Positions 28,319-36,099 of a stretch of 64,000 bases of DNA are shown in pieces (position 1 is the stretch's first letter; each line of letters starts with the position of its first letter). The notes beneath the pieces were generated by a model, which was not told the origin of the DNA, did not search any database, and saw only the letters and a list, made by a program, of their open reading frames with translations. Where the stretch lies: NCBI RefSeq assembly GCF_015350805.1, contig NZ_JADKSG010000001.1:2032513-2096512 (forward strand), in the 5' to 3' direction. This DNA comes from Herbiconiux sp. VKM Ac-1786. Lineage in GTDB: Bacteria; Actinomycetota; Actinomycetes; Actinomycetales; Microbacteriaceae. Position numbers and translations under genes: made by a program.

Positions 28319-30802
28319 ATGACCGCTCACGATGCAGTCCCCCTGTCCGTCGTCGACTCCTGGTGGCGCGCCGCCAACTACCTCTCGGTGGGGCAGATCT
28401 ACCTGCTCGACAACCCGCTGCTGAAGCGGCCGCTGAAGGTCGACGACATCAAGCCCCGCCTGCTCGGGCACTGGGGCACGACGCCGGCGCTGAACTTCAT
28501 CTACGCGCACCTGAACAAGCTGATCGTCGAGCGGTCCTCGAACGTCATCTACATCGCGGGCCCCGGTCACGGCGGGCCGGGCGTCGTGGCGAACGCGTGG
28601 CTCGACGGCACGTACTCCGAGCTGTTCCCGCAGGTGTCGCTGAACGGGGAGGGGATGCGCCGGCTGTTCCGCCAGTTCTCGTTCCCGGGCGGCATCCCCT
28701 CGCACGCGGCGCCCGAGACGCCCGGCTCGATCAACGAGGGCGGCGAGCTCGGCTACTCGCTCGTGCACGCCTACGGGGCGGCGCTCGACAACCCCGACCT
28801 CATCACGGCCTGCGTGATCGGCGACGGCGAGGCCGAGACGGCCACGCTCGCCACGAGCTGGCACCTGAACAAGTTCCTCAGCCCGATGACCGACGGCGCG
28901 GTGCTGCCGATCCTCAACCTCAACGGGTACAAGATCGCCAACCCCACCGTGCTGGCGCGCATCCCGGAGCACGAGCTGGAGTCGCTGTTCATCGGCTACG
29001 GCTACTCGCCCCGGATCGTGGCCGGCGGCTTCGACGACGAGGACCCGATGGCGGTGCACCAGCGTTTCGCCGACACGATGGCGCAGGCCTTCGACGACAT
29101 CGCGACGATCCAGCGCCAGGCCCGCTCGGGCGGCGAGACGGCGCGCGCGGCGTGGCCCATGGTCATCCTGAAGACCCCGAAGGGCTGGACCGGGCCGAAG
29201 TTCGTCGACGGGCTGCCCGTCGAGAACACCTGGCGGGCGCACCAGGTGCCGCTGGCCGGCGTGCGCGATAACCCCGAGCACCTCGCCCAGCTGCAGGAGT
29301 GGCTGATGAGCTACCGGCCCGGCGAGCTGTTCGACGTGCACGGCAAGCCCGTCGCCGAGCTCGCCCCCGCGCGGCCCGTGGGCGATCTGCGGATGAGCGC
29401 GAACCCGCACGCGAACGGCGGGCTGCTGCGCAAGGCGCTCACGCTGCCCGCGCTCGAGCCGGTCGCCGTCGACATCACTCCGGGCGACGGACCGTCGGGG
29501 CCCGGCACCGGCGCCGAGGGGCGGGGCGCCGTGGTCGAACCGACCCGGGTGCTCGGGGCGTGGCTGCGCGACCTGATCCGGCTGAACCCCGACTCGTTCC
29601 GCATCTTCGGGCCCGACGAGGTCGCCTCCAACCGGCTCGACGACGTCTACGAGGTGACGGCCAAGGAGTGGCAGGCCGAGGTGCTCGAGACCGACGAGAA
29701 CCTGTCCCACAACGGCCGGGTGATCGAGATCCTCAGCGAGAACCTCGCGCAGGGCCTGCTCGAGGGCTACCTGCTGACGGGGCGGCACGGGCTGTTCACG
29801 TCCTACGAGGCCTTCATCCACGTCGTCGATTCGATGTTCAACCAGTACGCCAAGTGGCTGGAGTCGAGCGCGAAGGTGGAGTGGCGCCGGCCGGTGTCGT
29901 CGTTCACCTACCTGCTCTCCTCGCACGTCTGGCGGCAGGACCACAACGGCTTCTCGCACCAGGACCCGGGGTTCCTCGACCACGTGGTGAACAAGCAGTC
30001 CAGCGTGGTGCGGGTCTACCTGCCGCCGGATGCGAACACCCTCCTCGTGACCGCCGAGCACTGCCTGGCGTCCCGCGACTACGTCAACGTGATCGTGGCG
30101 GGCAAGCAGCCCACCGCCTCGCTGCTGTCGCTGGAGGAGGCCCGCACCCATGGCGCCCGCGGCGTGAGCGTCTGGGAGTGGGCCGGCACCGAGCGCGTGG
30201 GGGAGGAGCCCGATGTGGTGGTCGCGGCGGCCGGTGACGTGCCGACCGTCGAGGCGATGGCGGCCGTGCAGATCCTGAAGAAGGAGATCCCCGACCTCGC
30301 GGTGCGCTTCGTCAACGTGGTCGACCTGATGCGCCTGCAGGAGCACACCGAGCATCCGCACGGCCTCGACGCAGCGTCGTTCGACGCGGTGTTCACCACG
30401 GACAAGCCGGTGGTCTTCGCGTTCCACGGCTACCCGTCGCTGATCCACCGGCTCACCTACCGGCGCACGAACCACTCGAACATCCACGTGCGCGGGTTCA
30501 AGGAGATGGGCACCACGACGACGCCGTTCGACATGCTGATGCTGAACGACCTCGACCGCTTCCGGCTGGTGATGGACGTGATCCGGCGGGTGCCGCGGCT
30601 CTCGACCGCGTACGCGGGGCTGTCGCAGAAGATGGACGACGAGCGGGCCGCGCACCGCGCCTACACGCGGGCGCACGGCGAGGACGCGCCCGACGTGACC
30701 GGCTCCGCCGGGCTCGTCTTCGCCTCCGACGAGGACGTGGCCGAGGCGCAGGCCGACACGGGCGACGACAACGCGCGCGGCGGCCGGGGCGAGTTCGGCT
30801 GA
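28319..30802 (+). CDS. xfp: Xylulose-5-phosphate / fructose-6-phosphate phosphoketolase
   Basis: Phosphoketolase uses thiamine diphosphate and phosphate to split xylulose 5-phosphate (or fructose 6-phosphate) into acetyl phosphate and an aldose phosphate. The 827-residue protein has the full family length and the hallmarks [21 protein letters not shown], the diphosphate-binding IGDGEAETA...NGYKI, and the [12 protein letters not shown] and [19 protein letters not shown] segments. TAAGCT lies six bases before the ATG and no ribosome binding site is seen. pta and ackA, which use acetyl phosphate, lie about 6 kb away; xylB and araD supply the substrate. Confidence 0.95.
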   Translation: MTAHDAVPLSVVDSWWRAANYLSVGQIYLLDNPLLKRPLKVDDIKPRLLGHWGTTPALNFIYAHLNKLIVERSSNVIYIAGPGHGGPGVVANAWLDGTYSELFPQVSLNGEGMRRLFRQFSFPGGIPSHAAPETPGSINEGGELGYSLVHAYGAALDNPDLITACVIGDGEAETATLATSWHLNKFLSPMTDGAVLPILNLNGYKIANPTVLARIPEHELESLFIGYGYSPRIVAGGFDDEDPMAVHQRFADTMAQAFDDIATIQRQARSGGETARAAWPMVILKTPKGWTGPKFVDGLPVENTWRAHQVPLAGVRDNPEHLAQLQEWLMSYRPGELFDVHGKPVAELAPARPVGDLRMSANPHANGGLLRKALTLPALEPVAVDITPGDGPSGPGTGAEGRGAVVEPTRVLGAWLRDLIRLNPDSFRIFGPDEVASNRLDDVYEVTAKEWQAEVLETDENLSHNGRVIEILSENLAQGLLEGYLLTGRHGLFTSYEAFIHVVDSMFNQYAKWLESSAKVEWRRPVSSFTYLLSSHVWRQDHNGFSHQDPGFLDHVVNKQSSVVRVYLPPDANTLLVTAEHCLASRDYVNVIVAGKQPTASLLSLEEARTHGARGVSVWEWAGTERVGEEPDVVVAAAGDVPTVEAMAAVQILKKEIPDLAVRFVNVVDLMRLQEHTEHPHGLDAASFDAVFTTDKPVVFAFHGYPSLIHRLTYRRTNHSNIHVRGFKEMGTTTTPFDMLMLNDLDRFRLVMDVIRRVPRLSTAYAGLSQKMDDERAAHRAYTRAHGEDAPDVTGSAGLVFASDEDVAEAQADTGDDNARGGRGEFG

Positions 30803-30864
30803 GCGGCGCCTCGGCTCGCGTGCTCTGGGGTGGGTTCGGGCGTGCATCCGCGTACCATCGAGGC

Positions 30865-31302
30865 ATGAGTTCTGAGAATCTGCTCGGCCTGCCCGAGACC
30901 CGTCTGCCCGAAGACCCGGGGGTCGCCGAGGCGCTCGCCGGAGCCGTCGGCTACGACATCGACGAGGTGCTCGAGGCGACCGTGACGTCCCACCCCACCT
31001 CGTCGCTCGCCTGGGCGACGCTCGCCGACCGCGCCTTCTCGCGCGGCGAGACCCTGCAGGCCTACGCCTTCGCCCGCGTCGGCTACCACCGCGGCCTCGA
31101 CGCCTTGCGCAAGGCCGGCTGGCGCGGCCAGGGCCCCGTGCCGTGGTCGCACGAGCCCAACCGTGGCGTGCTGCTGTCGCTCTACCTGCTGCGCCGGGCC
31201 GCCGACGCGATCGGCGAGACCGACGAGGTCACCCGCCTGACCGACTTCCTGCAGGGCGCCGACCCGCGTGCGGTCGAGGCGATCGAGGCCGGAGAGCGCT
31301 GA
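30865..31302 (+). CDS. DUF3151 family protein
   Basis: This 145-residue acidic protein matches the actinobacterial DUF3151 family (NLLGLPETRLPED; SSLAWATLADRAFS; FARVGYHRGLDALRKAGWRGQGPVPWSHEPNRGVLLSLYLL). The middle is helical and repeat-like, reminiscent of a TPR fold. No enzymatic motif is seen and the function is not known. The ATG has TACCAT exactly six bases upstream and no ribosome binding site, so the message is probably leaderless. Confidence 0.88.
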   Translation: MSSENLLGLPETRLPEDPGVAEALAGAVGYDIDEVLEATVTSHPTSSLAWATLADRAFSRGETLQAYAFARVGYHRGLDALRKAGWRGQGPVPWSHEPNRGVLLSLYLLRRAADAIGETDEVTRLTDFLQGADPRAVEAIEAGER

Positions 31303-31305
31303 GGC

Positions 31306-31474
31306 TTTCCTTTCGGAATGCCGAGGCGTACTGTTGCGTTCTATCAGACGACGGAAGGAGTCGATATGAAGGTGCAGAACTCTTAAGAGCTCGATGTAGC
31401 CGGTGAGCGGCACGACCGCTCATTTCCAGCTCTCGACGAACCGCCCCCGCTACGGCCGGGGCGGTTCCCCTTTT
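31306..31474 (+). ncRNA. Short structured transcription unit with a 6-codon ORF and terminator (candidate small RNA)
   Basis: TTTCCT (31306-31311) and TACTGT (31329-31334) are 17 bases apart. Behind a clear GGAAGGAG site, a minimal ORF MKVQNS (31366-31386) ends in TAA. It is followed by nested pairing: AGAGCT (31386-31391) with AGCTCT (31428-31433), enclosing GAGCGG-CACGA-CCGCTC (31405-31421). A terminator follows. No gene lies downstream on this strand. The unit could be a small RNA, a tiny peptide gene, or a relic: MKVQNS followed by a one-base shift resembles the start of ribosomal protein L36. The 5' end is inferred. Confidence 0.45.
31438..31474 (+). terminator. Strong rho-independent terminator
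   Basis: A perfect 10-bp stem pairs GAACCGCCCC (31438-31447) with GGGGCGGTTC (31458-31467) and is followed by CCCTTTT. The T-run is on the plus strand only. It ends transcription from the DUF3151 or small-RNA unit before the convergent surface-protein gene. Confidence 0.88.
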
Positions 31475-31486
31475 AAGCGGCGGTCG

Positions 31487-32920
31487 TCAGGGGGCGCCGG
31501 GGAGGCTCTCGCAGGGGACCCCGTCGTTGTTGCCGTCCAGGCGGGCGACGTCTCCGTAGTAGGGGTAGTAGAGGTCGAACCAGGCTTTGGCCGCTGCCCA
31601 GTTCGGGAAGTCGCCGCAGTTCTTCGTGTCGCCGGGGTTGGCCGGAGGCGCCGGGGGTGCGGGCGGTGCCGGGGGAGCGGGCGGCGCGGGAGGTGCGGGC
31701 GGAGCCGGCGGCGGGGGCGGCGGTGCGCACTCGCTCAGGTCGAAGACCGAGTCGGAGACGGCGTTCGGGCCGCCGACGATCACGCGCTGGGCGTCGGGGT
31801 AGCTCGAGTTCACGGCGCCGGCCGTCGACGGCGTCACGCAGCTGCCGGGCACCACGATCAGGGGCGAGCCCTGCACGCCGGCCAGGGTGCCGCCGGCGAG
31901 GGCGTCGGCGAAGGTGCGGCCGGTGGCGAAGAAGATCCGGGAGGCCGACGGGAACGCGGCGCGGTTGACGGCCATCGAGGTCTCGTAGCGGTCGGCGCCG
32001 CCGATGCGGGTGACGGGCGCGATGGCGTCCAGCCCGGAGGCCACCGCCGGGCCGACCGAGTTCGGCCCGCCGACCACGACGATGTCGGTGGCGTCGAGAG
32101 CGGCCACAGCCTCGCGGGAGGGGGTGTCGAGCTCGCCGCCGCGACCGTTCACGAGCAGCACGGGGGATCCCGCTCGCGCTGCCGCCGGCGTGGCGGAGAG
32201 GGCGTCGGGGAAGCCGGCGCCGGTGGCCACGTAGAGCGACGGGGCACCCGCCGGGAAGCCGAACTCCACCAGGGCGCGGGAGACGGCGTAGCGGTCGTCG
32301 CCGCCGATGCGGAGCACCTCCGGGGCGTACGACCCGAGGGTCTGCTCGACCGACTGGTTCACGGCGAATTCGCCGCCGACGACCACGATGCGCGACGGCT
32401 GGAGCTCGGCGAGCCGGGCCCCGACCACGTCGGGCAGGCGGTCGGTGAGGGTCAGCAGCAGCGGCGCATCCATTCTCGCCGCGACGGCGCCGGCCGAGAG
32501 GGCGTCGGGGTAGTCGGTGCCCTTCGCGATGAACACGGTGTCGACCGGGCCCTGCCACTCGCGGGAGATCGTGACGGCCACGTCGTAGCGCGTCTCACCG
32601 CCGAGGCGGACGTCGCCGCTCGACGGGATGCTCGCGGCCGCCACGTCGGTGGCGGCTTCGGACGGCGCGGCGGCGTCGGTGGCGGCCGGGGTCGCCGTCG
32701 GTGTGGCCGCGGGCGCGGGCGTGGCGGCGGCCGAGGCCGTCGGCTCGGGCGTGGCCGTCGGCGCCTCCGTCGCCACGGGCGCGGCAGGCGCGGCGGGCGT
32801 CGCGGTCGCGGTGGTCTCGGGGCTCGCCGGCGGCAGCGTCGTCGCCTGCGCCGGAAGGGCGGTGGCGACGAGGAGGCCGGTGAGCAGAGCGGGGATCGTG
32901 AGCAGAGCGGATCGCTTCAT
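31487..32920 (-). CDS. Secreted cell-wall-binding repeat 2 protein with excalibur domain
   Basis: The 477-residue precursor starts with a Sec signal (MKRSALLTIPALLTGLLVATALPAQA). A Thr/Pro/Ala-rich stalk follows, then three cell-wall-binding type 2 repeats (about residues 100-370), each with RIGG-x-x-RY and VVVGG-type motifs. A (PPA)n spacer leads to a C-terminal excalibur calcium-binding domain with RLDGNNDGVPCE. It is an exported, wall-attached protein, perhaps an adhesin or scaffold; no catalytic module is visible. ATG 32920 is chosen over an upstream in-frame start because the signal peptide begins there. Confidence 0.85.
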   Translation of the reverse strand: MKRSALLTIPALLTGLLVATALPAQATTLPPASPETTATATPAAPAAPVATEAPTATPEPTASAAATPAPAATPTATPAATDAAAPSEAATDVAAASIPSSGDVRLGGETRYDVAVTISREWQGPVDTVFIAKGTDYPDALSAGAVAARMDAPLLLTLTDRLPDVVGARLAELQPSRIVVVGGEFAVNQSVEQTLGSYAPEVLRIGGDDRYAVSRALVEFGFPAGAPSLYVATGAGFPDALSATPAAARAGSPVLLVNGRGGELDTPSREAVAALDATDIVVVGGPNSVGPAVASGLDAIAPVTRIGGADRYETSMAVNRAAFPSASRIFFATGRTFADALAGGTLAGVQGSPLIVVPGSCVTPSTAGAVNSSYPDAQRVIVGGPNAVSDSVFDLSECAPPPPPPAPPAPPAPPAPPAPPAPPAPPANPGDTKNCGDFPNWAAAKAWFDLYYPYYGDVARLDGNNDGVPCESLPGAP

Positions 32921-33014
32921 GGGTCCTGTCCGTAGGGTCGAGCCGACCATATGGCACAGGTGTAGACCGCGCGTAGCCCCCGTTGTGGTGGTTGCCCGGC
33001 GGGCCGGCGATGCC

Positions 33015-34133
33015 CTAAGCGGAGGCTTCCGGAACGGGCGCGAGGGCGGCGGCCCAGGGCTGGGGGGTCGAGCGCACCGGGTCGCCCGTGGTGGCGGCCT
33101 GCTGCAGGAGGAGGGCGAGGTAGTGGTCCTGGCTCGCCTCCGCGAGGGAGTAGACGTCGGGGCCGCCCGCGATGCGGGTGCGCATGCCCTCGAGCATCCG
33201 CGCGATGGCGATCTCGTCGTCGGCGAGGCGGCCGGGCATGAAGGGGTTGGTGAACATCCACTCCTCGCCGAGCAGCAGGCCGCGCAGGAACAGCCCCTCG
33301 AGGTTGCCGCCCTCGCCCGTCATCACGCGGCGCAGCTGCCCGAACACCGGCTCGTCGTGGCCGCGGACGTACCGCACCTCGAGGTTCTCCAGCTCCCCGC
33401 GATCGCCGCGGACGAGCATCCGGTTGCCCCTGATCCACGAGAAGTACTGCTCGGGCGCGAAGTCGTAGACCCCGAGACGGTCGCCGAAGTCGAAGCGCGC
33501 GGTGGTCTGCGTCGCGGTGACGAAGCGCTCCTCGTGCGGGTCGCCGTGGCGGTCGGGGCCGGCCAGCAGGGGATAGGTGAAGTTCTGGGCGGTGATGGTG
33601 GCGTCCTCGGCGCCGACGCCGAGGGCCCGGCGCAGCACGCTCACGCCGTGGTAGTCGTGGCACTGGGCGACGACGGCCTGGCTGATCCGGCCGAGGCGGC
33701 CCGAGGCGGCGACCGCGAGCTGGGCGCTCAGAAGCGGCGAGAGGTGGTACTGCTCGGCGACCTGCACGATGGCCCCCGGCACGCGTTCGACGTCGCGCCA
33801 GAGGTCGACGAGCTCGGCGAGATCGGTGGCCGGCGGGGTCTCGGTGAGCACGGGCATCCGCTCGTCGACCAGGTTCCGGATGATCGCGGGGGCGGCTTCC
33901 CGCGGCACCGACACCACGGCGAACTCGGGTGCGGCGGCGAGCAGTTCGTCGACGTCCCTGAACGGATGCACGCCCCGCGCCTCGAGCCGCGCCGCCGTTC
34001 GGGGGCTGCGCGTGACGAGGCCCGCGACCTCGAAGCGGTCGGGCAGGGCCTCGGCGATGCGCAGGAAGAACTCGCTGCGCCACCCGCTCCCCACGATGCC
34101 GAACCGGACGGGGCCTTCGCTGCTTCCCTGCAT
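33015..34133 (-). CDS. Gfo/Idh/MocA family oxidoreductase
   Basis: The 372-residue product has the N-terminal NAD(P)-binding fold of the Gfo/Idh/MocA family (VRFGIVGSGWRSEFFLRIAEAL) and a family-like VLTETPPATDLAEL in place of the usual EKP motif (TETP at about residues 96-99). The C-terminal alpha/beta domain follows. The usual EKP lysine appears to be replaced, so the chemistry may differ. Substrates in this family are sugars or inositols. TAGCGT lies seven bases before the ATG, with GGAGGG between. The tRNA-Ser gene lies upstream. Confidence 0.82.
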   Translation of the reverse strand: MQGSSEGPVRFGIVGSGWRSEFFLRIAEALPDRFEVAGLVTRSPRTAARLEARGVHPFRDVDELLAAAPEFAVVSVPREAAPAIIRNLVDERMPVLTETPPATDLAELVDLWRDVERVPGAIVQVAEQYHLSPLLSAQLAVAASGRLGRISQAVVAQCHDYHGVSVLRRALGVGAEDATITAQNFTYPLLAGPDRHGDPHEERFVTATQTTARFDFGDRLGVYDFAPEQYFSWIRGNRMLVRGDRGELENLEVRYVRGHDEPVFGQLRRVMTGEGGNLEGLFLRGLLLGEEWMFTNPFMPGRLADDEIAIARMLEGMRTRIAGGPDVYSLAEASQDHYLALLLQQAATTGDPVRSTPQPWAAALAPVPEASA

Positions 34134-34185
34134 GCCCTCCACGCTAGCCCGGGGAGGGCCCGCAGCGGGGCCGGGTTTCCAGCCG

Positions 34186-34217
34186 TTCTGTCGTGCTGTC
34201 GTTCTGTCGTTCTGGCG
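34186..34217. repeat. Four tandem 8-bp units abutting the tRNA-Ser 3' end
   Basis: TTCTGTCG, TGCTGTCG, TTCTGTCG and TTCTGGCG run in tandem. The last unit overlaps the encoded CCA and discriminator end of the tRNA on the other strand. No integrase or attachment duplicate was seen nearby. Confidence 0.8.
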
Positions 34218-34300
34218 GAGAATGGGGGATTCGAACCCCCGAGGGCTTGCACCCAACACGCTTTCCAAGCGTGCGCCATAGGCCACTAGGCGAATTCTCC
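34213..34300 (-). tRNA. tRNA-Ser (GGA anticodon)
   Basis: On the minus strand the 88-nt gene starts GGAGAAT and ends ATTCTCC-G-CCA, so CCA is encoded. The anticodon stem-loop reads CACGCTTGGAAAGCGTG with GGA in the loop. A long variable arm (TTGGGTGCAAGCCC) and the T-loop GGTTCGAATCC are present, all typical of class II serine tRNAs. Confidence 0.96.
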
Positions 34301-34441
34301 TGGCATCGCACGGCGATGACCATGAAGCATCCTACCTGCTCCCGGCACCGCCCGCCGACCGCGTACGCTCCCGACGGATATTCAGGCCTCCGCGACCATA
34401 GTGGTCGCCGACCCCCCGAAAATCATTCCGGAGCGTACAGC

Positions 34442-35095
34442 TCAGAGCGCGCGGAGCGCCTCCGCGATGGGCGTCGCGCCCGAGATCGCCTCGAACTGCT
34501 TGTGCACGCCCTCGCCCGAGGTGAGCAGCTGCGCGATCAGCCACGCGACGTCGGCGCGCGGGATGCTGCCGCGCCCGGTCGACTCCGCGAGCGTCACCGA
34601 CCCGGTCGCCGGGTCGTCGGTGAGGCCGCCGGGGCGCACGATCGTCCAGTCGAGGTCGCTCTCGCGCACCGCCGCGTCGGCCTCGCTCTTGGCCTTGAGG
34701 TAGATCTGGAACACGTCGTCGCTCGACGGGTCGAACGAGTCGGCGCCCATCGACGAGACGAGCACGTACCGCTTCGCACCGGCGCGCCACGCGGCGTCGG
34801 CGAGCAGGATGGCCCCGTCGCGGTCGACCGTCTGCTTGCGCTCGGCGCTGCTGCCCGGCCCGGCTCCCGCGGCGAACACCACGGCGTCGATCTCGCGCGA
34901 CGACAGCTCGGCGGCGAGTGCCTCCGAGTCGGACTGCTCGAGGTCGAGCACGAGCGCCTGCCCGCCCGCCTCCTCGATGTCGGCCGCGTGGTCGGGGTTG
35001 CGCACGATGCCCCACACCTCGTTCCCCGAGGCGCTGAGCAGCTTGGTGGTGTGCAGGGCGATCTGGCCGTGTCCTCCGGCGATGGCGATCTTCAT
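34442..35095 (-). CDS. NAD(P)H-binding atypical SDR protein
   Basis: This 217-residue protein starts with a nucleotide-binding loop (MKIAIAGGHGQIALHTTKLL) and has the atypical-SDR features VVFAAGAGPGSS, YVLVSSMGAD and DLDWTIVRPGGLTDDP. These place it with NmrA/YwnB-like NAD(P)H-binding proteins. Members act as flavin or biliverdin reductases, stress proteins or redox sensors. The ATG at 35095 is preferred over a longer frame that runs into the SRP RNA promoter. No operon partner is apparent. Confidence 0.85.
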   Translation of the reverse strand: MKIAIAGGHGQIALHTTKLLSASGNEVWGIVRNPDHAADIEEAGGQALVLDLEQSDSEALAAELSSREIDAVVFAAGAGPGSSAERKQTVDRDGAILLADAAWRAGAKRYVLVSSMGADSFDPSSDDVFQIYLKAKSEADAAVRESDLDWTIVRPGGLTDDPATGSVTLAESTGRGSIPRADVAWLIAQLLTSGEGVHKQFEAISGATPIAEALRAL

Positions 35096-35122
35096 ACCCC
35101 CACCCAACTCCTCTGCACGCGA

Positions 35123-35151
35123 TTCATCAAGCGCGCCGCAGTTGCTACACT
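35123..35151 (+). promoter_or_regulatory. Promoter of the SRP RNA gene
   Basis: TTCATC (35123-35128) and TACACT (35146-35151) are 17 bases apart. The -10 box lies eight bases before the first paired base of the SRP RNA. Confidence 0.7.
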
Positions 35152-35158
35152 GGTCGTC

Positions 35159-35250
35159 GGCTCCCCGTGTGGCGCCATCCAGGCCAACTCCCCCAGGGCG
35201 GAAACGCAGCAAGGGTAACCGGGCTCTGGCGGGTGCGCGGGGAGTCCTTC
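35159..35250 (+). ncRNA. ffs: Signal recognition particle RNA, small bacterial (4.5S) type
   Basis: The RNA folds into one long hairpin, GGCTCCCCG (35159) pairing with CGGGGAGTCC (ends 35247). The apical domain IV carries the conserved internal loops around GGGCGGAAACGCAGCAAGG, the binding site for Ffh. It forms the RNA core of the particle that targets membrane proteins. A short T-rich stretch (CCTTCTTCG) follows and may mark the 3' end; the exact end is uncertain by a few bases. Confidence 0.93.
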
Positions 35251-35366
35251 TTCGTTAACGAGGTCTGCCGGCGGGGGCGGGCGGCCGCGCATCCGCTCGT
35301 CATCGCGCCGAGGTTCACCCGTTTAGGGGCGCGAGGCGAGGGGCGCCGCGTCGCTAGCCTCGGGCC

Positions 35367-36032
35367 ATGACGTCATTCCGCCGCACCGCGCTCGCAGCCC
35401 TCGCCCTCGGGGTGGTGCTGGTGGCCTCCGGATGCTCGGCCCCCGCCCCCGCGCCCGAGCCGACGGTGACCGTCACGGTCACCCCCACCGCGACCGCGAG
35501 CCCCACGAGCGACCCGGCACCGAGCCCGGAGCCGACCACGGAGGTCGACCCGAACGCCTACGTCGCCTCCGACACCTCCACCTGGGTGGTCTCCTTCGCG
35601 GGCATAGGCCCGCTGGTGATCGGCGACACCTTCGAGGTCGTGCAGGCCGACGTGCCCGCCGCCCCGGTGATCTGCCGCCCCGGCGTCGACACCTGGACCT
35701 TCGGCGGCGTCGGCGTCACCCTGGTCAGCGGCATCGACGAGCAGAACCCGGCCGCGCCCGTGACCCTGGTGCGGATCGTCGCCATCGACGCCGTGCAGCC
35801 CGGCACCGGGCCGCGCACCGTCGAGGGCATCGGCCTCGGCTCGACGATCGCCGAGCTGCAGGCGGCGCGACCCGATGCGGTCGCCACTCCCGGGCAGCAG
35901 GGCCAGCCCGCCGCCTACCAGCTGTTCTCGGACGGCCGGGTGGTGACCTTCCAGGATTCCGGCACCGGCACGATCCAGATGATCACGGTCTCGAGCTCCA
36001 CCGGGGTCGTCGGGGACATCTGCGGCGCCTGA
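35367..36032 (+). CDS. Putative secreted lipoprotein
   Basis: This 221-residue protein has a lipoprotein signal ending VASGC (Cys23). A Pro/Thr-rich linker (about residues 24-65) and a beta-rich domain follow, with GIGPLVIGDTFEVVQADVP and a second similar segment IGLGSTIAELQAARPDA. The two halves may be an internal duplication of a small domain. No function is recognised. TAGCCT lies exactly six bases before the ATG, so the mRNA is probably leaderless. Confidence 0.8.
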   Translation: MTSFRRTALAALALGVVLVASGCSAPAPAPEPTVTVTVTPTATASPTSDPAPSPEPTTEVDPNAYVASDTSTWVVSFAGIGPLVIGDTFEVVQADVPAAPVICRPGVDTWTFGGVGVTLVSGIDEQNPAAPVTLVRIVAIDAVQPGTGPRTVEGIGLGSTIAELQAARPDAVATPGQQGQPAAYQLFSDGRVVTFQDSGTGTIQMITVSSSTGVVGDICGA

Positions 36033-36099
36033 GCGGGTTTCCGGGCGCGTCACAGCCCCGCCTGGATAGAGTGGAACACGGACAACCGAAGAGGATTCC

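Noticed and set aside
31587-31802. Plus-strand Gly-Gly-Ala repeat ORF resembling a PE-PGRS or collagen-like protein
   Set aside because: It is the antisense of the Pro-Pro-Ala spacer of the cell-wall-binding protein, which has a signal peptide and known domains.
34186-34440. Possible genomic island boundary at tRNA-Ser
   Set aside because: No integrase, transposase, composition shift or second attachment copy was seen; flanking genes are ordinary chromosomal genes.
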